Assembly (NCBI GenBank): GCA_016199025.1
Contig: JACQHM010000060.1
Location: forward strand, 1 to 15,665
Direction: 5' to 3'
Length of the DNA stretch: 15,665 nucleotides
Source of the DNA: Candidatus Methylomirabilota bacterium
Lineage (GTDB): Bacteria > Methylomirabilota > Methylomirabilia > Methylomirabilales > JACQHM01
Below are positions 8,461 through 14,831 of the stretch, in pieces. The first letter of the stretch is position 1, and the number at the start of each line of letters is the position of its first letter. The notes beneath the pieces are model-generated. The model did not search any database. It saw only the letters and a program-made list of their open reading frames with translations, and had not been told where the DNA came from. The position numbers were made by a program, and so were the translations under genes.

Positions 8461-8489
8461 TTGACCCACCCTGTTCAGGGTGGGATAAT
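8461..8489 (+). promoter_or_regulatory. Sigma70-type promoter with palindromic operator in its spacer
   Basis: TTGACC (8461-8466) and GATAAT (8484-8489) are separated by exactly 17 bp; each matches five of six consensus bases. The spacer is almost wholly occupied by a perfect inverted repeat, CCCACCCTG (8465-8473) and CAGGGTGGG (8476-8484), with a 2-base centre. This placement suggests a dimeric regulator that blocks or remodels the promoter. Transcription would run rightwards to the DUF1802 gene with a leader of about 190 bases that includes the REPIN-like element. No regulator gene is adjacent. Confidence 0.55.
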
Positions 8490-8500
8490 GCCAACGTAAG

Positions 8501-8663
8501 CGGTCAGCTTTCAGCCCTCAACGCCGCCGTAGGAGCGGCTTCCAGCCGCGATTTCCCCGCCGTTGTGAGGAGTCGCGCCAAGGATGGCGCTCCTACAGGA
8601 AACTACCTGAACGGTTGCGTTTTTCCTTGTCCGGATGACCGCTGACGGCTGATGGCTGAAGGC
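8501..8663. repeat. Nested imperfect palindrome with GCTGA-rich arms around the REPIN-like core
   Basis: The left arm cggtcagctttcagcc (8501-8516) and right arm gaccgctgacggctgatggctgaaggc-type sequence (8637-8663) are roughly inverted copies made of GGCTGA and CAGC units; for example GCTGACCG against GCTGACGG. They bracket the REPIN-like core at 8529-8596, so the whole interval is organised symmetrically. It may be one non-autonomous mobile or amplified element. The ATG at 8652 falls inside the right arm and is therefore a poor start-codon candidate for the DUF1802 gene. Confidence 0.45.
8529..8596. repeat. REPIN-like element (two inverted REP palindromes)
   Basis: A perfect 9-base inverted repeat, GTAGGAGCG (8529-8537) and CGCTCCTAC (8588-8596), forms the outer ends. 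Inside the left end is the hairpin GCGGCT-TCC-AGCCGC (8535-8549); inside the right end is GCGCCA-AGGA-TGGCGC (8575-8590). A conserved GTAGGAGC head followed by a GC-rich palindrome, present twice in inverted orientation, is the classic REPIN layout. Such elements are moved by RAYT transposases (IS200/IS605-related) acting in trans; no RAYT gene lies in this window. Confidence 0.7.
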
Positions 8664-8672
8664 TTGCCAAAA

Positions 8673-8679
8673 AAGGAGG
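8673..8679 (+). promoter_or_regulatory. Ribosome binding site that fixes the DUF1802 start
   Basis: AAGGAGG lies 5 bases before the in-frame GTG at 8685. The alternative ATG at 8652 lies within repeat sequence and has no Shine-Dalgarno, so the GTG is preferred. Confidence 0.65.
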
Positions 8680-8684
8680 CGGCT

Positions 8685-9260
8685 GTGAAGGAGCAGAACC
8701 GGATCGCCTTGAAGGAGTGGGCGGTCGTCGTCAAGGCCATGAAGGAGGGGAAACAGATCCTTCTTTTACGGAAGGGGGGGATCGCCGAGGAGGGGGCGGA
8801 GTTTCGGGTCGAGCATCCTGAGTTCTTCTTCTATCCGACCTACACCCACCAGGCGAAGGATCACGTCCGCCCTCCGTTCCTGGAGGATCTCGAGGCGGCC
8901 AAGGAAACTCCCGAGGTGTGGGGAAAGGTGAGGATCGACAGCTACGTTGTGGTAGAGGAGGTGATCGAGGCCGAGGATCTGGGACGGCTCCGGAAGCTTC
9001 AGGAGCACCACATCTGGACACCGGCCTATGTGGAGATGCGCTTCCACTACCGGCCGGAGAACCCTCTCTACGTCATGCTCCTTCGGATCTACAACCTCCC
9101 TGAGGTCTTCGTGCTGGAGGAGACAAAGGAGTACCGGGGCTGTAAGTCGTGGGTGACCCTCGACCAGGAGCTTCCCACAATAGGGGCCGCACCCATCCTT
9201 TCCAACGACGAGTTTGCCATGAGGGCGGAGGCCATCCGCGCCACCCTGAAGGGGACCTAG
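8685..9260 (+). CDS. DUF1802 family protein
   Basis: From the GTG start the product is 191 residues and cytoplasmic, with no signal peptide or membrane segment. It opens with ALKEWAVVVKAMKEGKQ, followed by LLLRKGGIAEEGAEFRVEHPEFFFYPTY-type sequence, the recognisable signature of DUF1802. Function is unknown for this family. Aromatic and charged patches such as HPEFFFYPTYTHQ (about residues 45-57) and EMRFHYRPENPLYVMLLRIYNLP (about 125-147) look conserved in type. An upstream ATG at 8652 would add 11 residues but lacks a ribosome binding site and lies in a repeat. The gene probably uses the palindrome-containing promoter at 8461-8489. Its stop shares CTAG with the stop of the convergent gene at 9257. 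Confidence 0.82.
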   Translation: MKEQNRIALKEWAVVVKAMKEGKQILLLRKGGIAEEGAEFRVEHPEFFFYPTYTHQAKDHVRPPFLEDLEAAKETPEVWGKVRIDSYVVVEEVIEAEDLGRLRKLQEHHIWTPAYVEMRFHYRPENPLYVMLLRIYNLPEVFVLEETKEYRGCKSWVTLDQELPTIGAAPILSNDEFAMRAEAIRATLKGT

Positions 9261-9724
9261 AGGGCGAGGAGTTCTTGTTGAATCGCTTTCCCTCGCTCCA
9301 GGGAGTCAGGCTTTTCTGGCGGTTGAAACCTGACGCCGGAGGTGATAGGGATGTTGGGCTCCTCGTCCTCCAGGACCTCTTTGACCGTTAGGGCGAAGGC
9401 GACCAGCCCTGGGAAACTTTGCAAAGGGGTTGGAAGCTCTTGGGCTTCTCCCTTGATGGAATAGGCGGGGCCTTCGTCGATCAGGAGGAGGGTTGCCTTC
9501 CTCCGCTGTCTCAGGTTTTGGGCCGTCCGGCTTGCCGCCAGGGTGCAGAACCTGATGGTGGCGGGATCCTTCGCCGCCACCTCCCGGTAGGAAAGGACGG
9601 CAGTGTGGGGGAAGCCAGCCTCGTCCACCGTGACGAGGAGGATCGCCTTCCCGAAGGTGTCAGGCCTCCAACCGAGCTTCTTCAGGATGGTCGGTGTGAG
9701 GGCCTCGCCCAGCAATCGGCTCAT
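9257..9724 (-). CDS. Pyridoxamine 5'-phosphate oxidase-like flavin split-barrel protein
   Basis: The 155-residue product has the layout of FMN-binding split-barrel proteins: FGKAILLVTVDEAGFPHTAVLSY (about 24-46) is the first strand pair, ATIRFCTLAASRTAQNLRQRRKATLLLIDE (about 55-84) supplies the Arg/Ser-Thr-Asn-type region that contacts flavin phosphate in the family, and AYSIKGEAQEL continues the barrel. The substrate cannot be told; family members include PdxH-like oxidases, heme or F420 enzymes and flavin reductases. Its length is typical of small stand-alone members. GAGGA precedes the ATG. The gene is convergent with DUF1802 and divergent from the NifU-N-like gene; no clear promoter was found in the 137 bp between 9725 and 9861. 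Confidence 0.75.
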   Translation of the reverse strand: MSRLLGEALTPTILKKLGWRPDTFGKAILLVTVDEAGFPHTAVLSYREVAAKDPATIRFCTLAASRTAQNLRQRRKATLLLIDEGPAYSIKGEAQELPTPLQSFPGLVAFALTVKEVLEDEEPNIPITSGVRFQPPEKPDSLERGKAIQQELLAL

Positions 9725-9861
9725 GGGGTATCCTCTTTGAGCCGTCCATGATGGAGAACAAAGAAGTTCAGCTTTGCTCCGAGCAGAAGAAGTGGAGAAT
9801 GTAGAAGAGGGCTATGGGAGAGAATCGGTGTAGGTAACGGGACATGGAAGGAGCGGAACAG

Positions 9862-10143
9862 ATGCCAGAGCCAATGGGTGTGAGGGTCGAGGCAACCCCG
9901 AACCCGAACAGTCTGAAGTTTACCCTGGACCGGCCTGTTTTCTCGAAAAGCGAATCCTACCACAGCCCGGAGCAGGCGAAGGCGTCGCCCCTCGCGGCCA
10001 GGCTCTTTGAGATCAAAGGAGTGAGGTCCCTCTTCTTCCTGAACAACTTTATCTCCGTCGGCAGGGACCCATCCACCGATTGGGAAGAGATCGTGCCCAA
10101 GGTTATCGAGAAGGTCCAGGAGCATTTCAAGGAGGTCAGGTAG
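9862..10143 (+). CDS. Nfu/NifU N-terminal-like (Nfu_N) domain protein
   Basis: The 93-residue product carries the characteristic VEATPNPNSLKF segment (residues 9-20) of the Nfu_N/NifU N-terminal-like fold and continues with SPLAARLFEIKGVRSLFFLNNFISVGR and a helical end. This domain occurs at the N-terminus of Nfu-type iron-sulfur carriers and also alone in many bacteria; the CxxC cluster-binding half is not present, so it is not by itself a complete iron-sulfur scaffold. AAGGAG at 9848-9853 is 8 bases before the ATG at 9862, which is preferred over the in-frame ATG at 9844, where no ribosome binding site is visible. The 3' end overlaps the convergent ribBA gene by 8 bp. A role in cluster delivery to nearby Fe-S proteins is only an inference. 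Confidence 0.8.
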   Translation: MPEPMGVRVEATPNPNSLKFTLDRPVFSKSESYHSPEQAKASPLAARLFEIKGVRSLFFLNNFISVGRDPSTDWEEIVPKVIEKVQEHFKEVR

Positions 10144-11275
10144 CGGGGCCCTCTCGTAAGGGAACCCACTCCACGACATGGAGGCCGAAGGCGTCGAGCC
10201 CGACGATCTTCCGGGGGTTGTTCATCAGGCGGATCTGGGAGAGGCCCAGGTCCACGAGGATCTGAGCCCCGATGCCGTATTCTCGAAGGTCCTCCTTGCT
10301 TCCCCATCGTTCATGGGTCTCCACATCCTCCAGGCCCTCGTCTTGAAGCTCATAGGCCCGGATCTTGCTCACGAGGGTTGTGTCCTTCTCGCCGCTTCGA
10401 AGGTACAGGAAGACGCCTTTCCCTTCCTTGGCGATCAGATCCAGAGAGAGGTCCAGCTTGGTCCGGCAATCGCAGCGGCGGGAGCCGAAGACATCCCCGG
10501 TCAAGCACTCGGAATGGACCCGCACGAGGACTGGCTCCCCCGGGGAGGGCTCCCCCATCACCAAGGCCAAATGATGCTTCCGGTCCACCTCGCTGGCATA
10601 CAAGCTCGCCCGAAACCGTCCCCACCGGGTCGGGAGCCACGTCTGGGCCACCCGCTTGACCAGCTTCTCCCGCCGGATCCGATACTCGATCAGGTCCTTG
10701 ATCGTGATCAGCTTCACCCCCTGAGCCTGGGCAAAGGTCTGAAGCTCCGGCACCCGGGCCATCGTCCCATCGGGGTTCAGGATCTCACAGATCACCCCCC
10801 CCGGGACCAAGCCCGCCAACCGGGCCAGGTCCACCGCCGCCTCCGTCTGCCCCGCCCGGGTCAGGACCCCCCCCTCCCGGGCCCGGAGCGGAAAGACATG
10901 CCCTGGACTGGTGAAATCCTCCGGCCGGGCCGCCGGGTCCACCAACGCCCGGATCGTCTGGGCCCGATCGGGGACCGAGATCCCCGTCGTCGTCCCGTGC
11001 TTGGCATCCACCGAGACGCAGAAGGCCGTCTCATAGGGGGCGGTGTTCTCCTGGACCATCAAGGGGAGGCGGAGCTGGTCCAACCGTTCTCCGGTCAGGG
11101 GGATACAGATCAGCCCCCGGCCCTCTTTCGTCATGAAGTTGATGGCCTCGGGGGTCACCCGTTCGGCGGCCATGGTGAGATCCCCTTCGTTCTCCCGGTC
11201 CTCGTCATCGACGACGATGACCATCCGTCCCGCCCGGATCTCCTGGAGGGCCTCCTCGATGGTGTTGAACATCAT
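10136..11275 (-). CDS. ribBA: RibBA-type riboflavin biosynthesis protein with a degenerate GTP cyclohydrolase II half
   Basis: With the ATG at 11275 the product is 379 residues. Residues 1-203 are 3,4-dihydroxy-2-butanone 4-phosphate synthase, with VVDDEDRENEGDL (21-33), FTSPGHVFPLRA (121-132) and TRAGQTEAAVDLARLAG (139-155) all intact. This half makes the four-carbon unit of riboflavin from ribulose 5-phosphate. Residues 207-379 are GTP-cyclohydrolase-II-like: the zinc cysteines C257, C268 and C270 in HSECLTGDVFGSRRCDC and the DLR pair (D329, R331) remain. The usual GTP-binding EGRGIGL is replaced by GEKDTTL (295-301), the TVEAN threonine is changed, and LLTNNP has become LMNNP with the threonine missing. 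The second activity is therefore doubtful, as in RibBX proteins. The ATG overlaps the upstream stop as ATGA, with AGGAGG before it; a second ATG at 11272 is equally possible. Confidence 0.93.
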   Translation of the reverse strand: MMFNTIEEALQEIRAGRMVIVVDDEDRENEGDLTMAAERVTPEAINFMTKEGRGLICIPLTGERLDQLRLPLMVQENTAPYETAFCVSVDAKHGTTTGISVPDRAQTIRALVDPAARPEDFTSPGHVFPLRAREGGVLTRAGQTEAAVDLARLAGLVPGGVICEILNPDGTMARVPELQTFAQAQGVKLITIKDLIEYRIRREKLVKRVAQTWLPTRWGRFRASLYASEVDRKHHLALVMGEPSPGEPVLVRVHSECLTGDVFGSRRCDCRTKLDLSLDLIAKEGKGVFLYLRSGEKDTTLVSKIRAYELQDEGLEDVETHERWGSKEDLREYGIGAQILVDLGLSQIRLMNNPRKIVGLDAFGLHVVEWVPLREGPAT

Positions 11276-11724
11276 GGTTTCCTCCTGCCCGTGTTCTCTG
11301 CCTCCTGCCTGATCCCCTCCAGAAGCTCCTCGGCCATGGTCCGCATCATCCGTTTGACCCACACCTTTCCTACCAGGTCCCCCAAGAAGGGGATGCCCAG
11401 GCCGAAGGAGACGGCATAGGTCACCGTCGTCCCATCAGGCCCCTCTTGTAGGGTGTAATTTCCTTCCAGGTGCTCGAAATCCCCCCTGACCTGGAAGAAC
11501 CGGAGCTCGTCGGGGGGCTTAAAGACGGCCTCATGGGTCGAATCCAGGTGAAGCCACCCCCATCGCCCTTGAAAGCGGATAAGGAGGCGATGATCCTCCT
11601 TCTCCAGAACCTCAACCGACTCGACCCCTTTCGCGAACCGGAGGAGCTTGTGGGGATCCTTAATGATCTGGAAGATCTTTGCCTTCGGCGCCCTGATGAG
11701 CGTGGAGATTTCCAGGTGGATCAT
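11272..11724 (-). CDS. SRPBCC/polyketide cyclase-like lipid-binding-fold protein
   Basis: The 150-residue product begins IHLEISTLIRAPKAKIFQIIKD, the standard opening of SRPBCC (START/Bet v1-like) proteins, and continues with alternating strands (RLLIRFQGRWGW, ELRFFQVRGDFEHLEGNYTL, TTVTYAVSFGLG) and a long C-terminal helix (VWVKRMMRTMAEELLEGIRQEAEN). This fold makes a hydrophobic pocket; relatives act as cyclases, lipid or quinone binders (COQ10-like) or coenzyme chaperones. The specific ligand is unknown. It lies 37 bp after the AOR and overlaps ribBA by 4 bp, so co-transcription with both is likely. AAAGG abuts the ATG with no spacing, so initiation is probably weak or coupled. Confidence 0.75.
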   Translation of the reverse strand: MIHLEISTLIRAPKAKIFQIIKDPHKLLRFAKGVESVEVLEKEDHRLLIRFQGRWGWLHLDSTHEAVFKPPDELRFFQVRGDFEHLEGNYTLQEGPDGTTVTYAVSFGLGIPFLGDLVGKVWVKRMMRTMAEELLEGIRQEAENTGRRKP

Positions 11725-11761
11725 CCTTTAAGCTCGATCTGGACGGCTGGGTTCTCCCTCC

Positions 11762-13645
11762 CTACGCCTGGGCCGGGGCCGCCCAGTCCAACTCGAGCTC
11801 GATCAACTTCGGCAGGGTAGGAGCCCCTGTGTCCGGGTCCCACCCACAGAGCTGGTAGTAGAGGCGGAGGGCCTTCTGAAACTCCTCCGGATCGATCCGC
11901 TCCCCTTGATGGGCCCCATTCTCCAGCCCCTCAAACAGCCTGGGGGGAAGGGTGTCGTCGTCCTTGGTAAAGCCCTCCCGGTAATTGAACAGGCGCATCA
12001 TCGTGTTGGCCCGCTCCCCGGCTTTCAGGAGTTCGAAGAGGCTCGTGTCCCAGCCGGTGACGGCCTTGACGTAGTTGACAAGCTGATCGAGAGGGAAGGC
12101 GTTGATAGGGGCCCCGGCCAGGTCACACATCCCGACGCTATTGTACATACTCCAGACCTGTTGGCAATAGTAAAAGGTCCGGACCTTCCGAGGCCCCAGG
12201 TCCAAGACGTCGATGGGCTCGATCAGTCCCAGGGCCCCCAATGGGTGGCCTTTCGGGTGAAAGCCCTCGTAGAAGGGGTCATGAGGGGCCTCCATGTGAT
12301 CGGCCCCTGTCGGGGAGGTGGCGTAGGCGAGCGAGAGCCCCTTCTTCCCCCGGGGCTCATGCATGGGGACCTCCTGCCCTTTGACGTGCATGGCGAACCG
12401 CTCGGCCCCTTTGCCAATCTTCGCCGCCGCCCGCTTGACCCCTTCGGCCAGGAGATCCCCGATCCCCTCCCGCCGGGCGATCATGTGGATCAACGGCTCG
12501 ATGGCCTCAGCGTTCCCGAAGCGAAGCTCGATTCCTCCTGTGTCCTCCTTGGTCAAGAGGCCGTGCTCGAAGCACTCCATGGCGAAGGCGATGACAACGC
12601 CGGTGGAGATGGAGTCGAGGACGTACTGGTTCAGGAGCTGGTTGAACTTCGCGATCTGCTTCAGGTCCCCGATGCCGCACAGGGACCCGGTGGCAGCAAT
12701 GGTCTCATACTCGGGGCCGCCGTACTTGGAGGTGACGCCCAGCTCGGGGACCTCCACCTCCCGCTTACAGGCCACGGCACAGGCGTAGCAGGTCCCGCGG
12801 TCGGTCAAGATGGTTTCGACCATCTTCTGACCACTGATGCCTCTCGCATGCTCGAAGGAGCCCTGCCGGAAGTTCCGGGTGGGGAGGATGCCGCTTGCCT
12901 CCAGGCTGAGGACCACCCGGGCGGTCCCGAACTTGTGAACGGCGTCACTTTCTCGGTCATAATGGGTCTTGAACCAACCGAAGACCTCTTTCGCTTTTTC
13001 TTTATCGGCCGGCTCCGGCCGCTTACGCCCCCTCGCCACGATGGCCTTCAGGTTCTTGGAGGCCATCACGGCCCCCAGGCCGGTTCTCCCGTTAAAATGC
13101 TTGAGCTGGTTGACAAGAGCGGCGAAGCGGACCAGGTTCTCGCCTGCCACCCCTGTCTGGAGGACCCGGATCCGTTTATCCCCCAGCTCCTCCTCCAGGC
13201 CGTCCTGGACCTCCCCCGAGAGCTTCCCCCAGTACCGGGACGCATCCCGCAGTTCCGCCTTCCCGTCGGAAACGAAGAGATAGACCGGTTTAAGAGCCCG
13301 GCCACTCACGATGATCCCGTCGAAACCGGCCGCTTTCAGCTCCGGCCCCCACCAGCCGCCCGCCTCGGCCTCGCCGTAGCCTCCGGTCAAAGGGGACTTG
13401 GCCGCCGCCGTGAACCGGTTCATCCCGGTGATCCCTAAACCCGTCGCGACACTGGTCGTGAACACCAGCAGGTTTTCCGGGCCTAGCGGATCCACACCGG
13501 GCTTCAGCTCCTTTAAGAGAAAGTAACAGGCTAACGCCCCACCCCCAAGGTAGCGCCGGTAGAGGACCTCAGGGATCTCTTCCTGCCACAGACGCCCCTC
13601 CGAGAGATCAACCCTTAAAATCTTCCCGTTATAGGCCGTTGCCAT
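11762..13645 (-). CDS. aor: Aldehyde:ferredoxin oxidoreductase, tungsten/molybdenum-pterin family
   Basis: The 627-residue product is full length for the family. The N-terminal domain contains TGMNRFTAAAKSPLTGGYGEA (about 73-93) and GGWWGPELKAAGFDGIIVSG (96-115), the pterin-binding region. Cluster ligands are C286, C289 and C293 in CYACAVACKR, with C507 in SVGMCDLAG as the fourth. KYGGPEYETIAATG (307-320), LDSISTG (343-349) and PTGADHM (445-451) are further cofactor-site motifs. AORs oxidise aldehydes to carboxylates and reduce ferredoxin using a bis-pterin W or Mo site in the cytoplasm. AAAGGAGG sits 9 bases before the ATG and a promoter is predicted at 13731-13759. It precedes the SRPBCC and ribBA genes. 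The real substrate is unknown, since family members include aromatic-acyl reductases and enzymes of uncertain specificity. Confidence 0.95.
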   Translation of the reverse strand: MATAYNGKILRVDLSEGRLWQEEIPEVLYRRYLGGGALACYFLLKELKPGVDPLGPENLLVFTTSVATGLGITGMNRFTAAAKSPLTGGYGEAEAGGWWGPELKAAGFDGIIVSGRALKPVYLFVSDGKAELRDASRYWGKLSGEVQDGLEEELGDKRIRVLQTGVAGENLVRFAALVNQLKHFNGRTGLGAVMASKNLKAIVARGRKRPEPADKEKAKEVFGWFKTHYDRESDAVHKFGTARVVLSLEASGILPTRNFRQGSFEHARGISGQKMVETILTDRGTCYACAVACKREVEVPELGVTSKYGGPEYETIAATGSLCGIGDLKQIAKFNQLLNQYVLDSISTGVVIAFAMECFEHGLLTKEDTGGIELRFGNAEAIEPLIHMIARREGIGDLLAEGVKRAAAKIGKGAERFAMHVKGQEVPMHEPRGKKGLSLAYATSPTGADHMEAPHDPFYEGFHPKGHPLGALGLIEPIDVLDLGPRKVRTFYYCQQVWSMYNSVGMCDLAGAPINAFPLDQLVNYVKAVTGWDTSLFELLKAGERANTMMRLFNYREGFTKDDDTLPPRLFEGLENGAHQGERIDPEEFQKALRLYYQLCGWDPDTGAPTLPKLIELELDWAAPAQA

Positions 13646-13730
13646 GAGAGATGACCTCCTTTCTCAACCTTCGCTCTACGGGCGAATAGACCATTACCCC
13701 CTTTCCTTCAGAAAATCAGCTTCTTTTTCT

Positions 13731-13759
13731 ACTGTATCGCCCTCTCAAGCTCTGGTCAA
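13731..13759 (-). promoter_or_regulatory. Sigma70-type promoter for the AOR operon
   Basis: On the minus strand TTGACC (13754-13759) is followed by a 17-bp spacer and TACAGT (13731-13736), matching five and four of six consensus bases. Transcription would start near 13724, leaving a leader of about 79 bases before the AOR ATG. The position in a non-coding gap just upstream of the gene supports it. Confidence 0.5.
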
Positions 13760-13807
13760 GCAAGAACGGCCGCTTCCATCTTCCATGGCAGATGCCCGAG
13801 GGGAGGC

Positions 13808-14122
13808 TTACCCTTCGAGCTCGATCTCGATGTCCGAACCCTGCACCCGCACGTTGTACCGGGCCACCCCGCTTCTCGCCGGAGGGCCCGTCACCTCGCC
13901 GGTCTTCACGTTGAATTTGGCCCCGTGCCAGGGGCAGGTCACGATGCCCTCTTCAACGAACCCTTCAGACAGGGGGCCCCCCTGATGGGGACAGGTGTCG
14001 TCCAGGATATAGTAGGCCCCATCGAGGTTGAAGAGGGCCACCTGTTTCTCGTCGATCCCGATCAGTTTGGCCTCGCCGACCGGGACCTGATCGGTGGTCG
14101 CCACCTTGACGAACCGCGCCAT
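13808..14122 (-). CDS. Rieske-type [2Fe-2S] ferredoxin
   Basis: The 104-residue product is a small soluble Rieske protein. The cluster ligands are C44 and H46 in CPHQGGPL and C63 and H66 in CPWHGAKF; spacing is that of NirD/BphF-like Rieske ferredoxins. The end (GPPARSGVARYNVRVQGSDIEIEL) is the usual C-terminal strand. No signal or membrane anchor is present. GGAGG lies 6 bases before the ATG at 14122, preferred over the ATG at 14128 which abuts it. It most likely passes electrons between a reductase and an oxygenase or another oxidoreductase; none is adjacent except the AORs, whose usual partner is a low-potential ferredoxin, so the link is uncertain. Confidence 0.93.
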   Translation of the reverse strand: MARFVKVATTDQVPVGEAKLIGIDEKQVALFNLDGAYYILDDTCPHQGGPLSEGFVEEGIVTCPWHGAKFNVKTGEVTGPPARSGVARYNVRVQGSDIEIELEG

Positions 14123-14212
14123 GGCCATCCTCCTTCACGGAAACCTCTGGATAGAGAAGCTCTACCTGACCCGCGGCAAGCTTGTCGAGATCTCCCAGCT
14201 TGGAACCTGGCG

Positions 14213-14293
14213 CTAAGCTTTCGAACGCCACCAGGCTAAGGCGCAGACCAGCGCCACCAACAGGATCACGAAGCCAATGGGTACAAGGACCAT
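14213..14293 (-). CDS. Possible 26-residue single-span membrane peptide
   Basis: The minus strand encodes MVLVPIGFVILLVALVCALA followed by WWRSKA and a TAG stop: one hydrophobic span with a Trp pair and a positive C-terminal tail, the look of small bacterial membrane subunits such as oxidase accessory peptides. It lies 35 bp after the cold-shock gene and 90 bp before the Rieske gene on the same strand. No Shine-Dalgarno is visible, so expression is unproven. It might anchor or partner the Rieske protein. In another frame of the same stretch, 14220-14130 gives a protein-like segment (PGSKLGDLDKLAAGQVELLY), so an ancient frameshift is an alternative. Confidence 0.35.
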   Translation of the reverse strand: MVLVPIGFVILLVALVCALAWWRSKA

Positions 14294-14328
14294 GATCGAT
14301 TAGGGATAAATCAGCCCGCCTGTCCGTA

Positions 14329-14763
14329 TCACTCGAAGGCCGCCTCCTCCGCCCTCTGCTTTTCCCCGGTCCTCTCCTCCATCTCCTGCCGGGTGATGAT
14401 CCCCTTCTCGACCAGGAGTTGGATAAGGGTTTCAAGGTGGGCGGCGGTCTCAGAGAGGGTGGCTTGGGTCTGTTCCAGCTTGTCCCTGAAGGGTTCCTCT
14501 TCCTCGACGGATCGTTCCGTCCTGGCCTGGGCCGGCCTCTCCTGAGGCTCCTCGGTGGTCCCCTTGGCGAGGAGCTTGACCCGGACCGCCTTGGACCGCC
14601 CCCGCTGATCTTGGGCAACCTGGAACTCGACCCGATCCCCAGGGCCCAGCACCCTCCCCTCCAGGATATCGCTGAGGTGGACAAAGGTATCGGCCCCCCC
14701 GTCATCCCTGGCAATAAAGCCGTAGCCCTTGGCTTGGTTAAACCATTTGACGCTTCCTCTCAT
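14329..14763 (-). CDS. Cold-shock-domain protein with acidic helical C-terminal extension
   Basis: The 144-residue product has a canonical cold-shock domain at residues 1-67: RGSVKWFNQAKGYGFIARDD carries RNP1 (KGYGFI, 12-17), and FVHLS (27-31) is RNP2. This fold binds single-stranded RNA or DNA. Ordinary CspA proteins stop near residue 70; here about 75 further residues follow, rich in Glu, Gln and Arg, with a predicted helix (LEQTQATLSETAAHLETLIQ) and a short VEKGIITRQEM element. The tail could mediate oligomerisation or protein contacts. AAGG lies just before the ATG. The gene stands between the second AOR and the Rieske gene on the same strand; a link to them is only positional. Confidence 0.92.
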   Translation of the reverse strand: MRGSVKWFNQAKGYGFIARDDGGADTFVHLSDILEGRVLGPGDRVEFQVAQDQRGRSKAVRVKLLAKGTTEEPQERPAQARTERSVEEEEPFRDKLEQTQATLSETAAHLETLIQLLVEKGIITRQEMEERTGEKQRAEEAAFE

Positions 14764-14831
14764 GGTCCTTCCCCCTGTGGCCCCCTAGGGAGCGTCGAAG
14801 ATTGAATTGTCATTCGATCCACGATGATAGA

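Noticed and set aside
8337..8645. A 102-codon + strand frame in the intergenic region
   Set aside because: It reads through the promoters, operator and REPIN-like element, and the product resembles no protein.
9721..10179. A 152-codon minus-strand frame over the NifU-N-like gene
   Set aside because: It is antisense to a gene with the TPNPNSLKF signature and a good ribosome binding site.
10178..11419. A 413-codon open frame on the + strand
   Set aside because: It is antisense to ribBA and part of the SRPBCC gene, with composition of a shadow frame and no recognisable motif.
11906..13438. A 510-codon open frame on the + strand
   Set aside because: It lies antisense to the well-supported AOR gene, is rich in Gly/Pro/Asp/Leu as expected from a GC-rich shadow frame, and shows no domain.
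13965..14714. A 249-codon minus-strand frame across the cold-shock and Rieske genes
   Set aside because: It is out of frame with two clearly real genes and low in complexity. Only the 14130-14220 part is worth noting, as a possible frameshift remnant.
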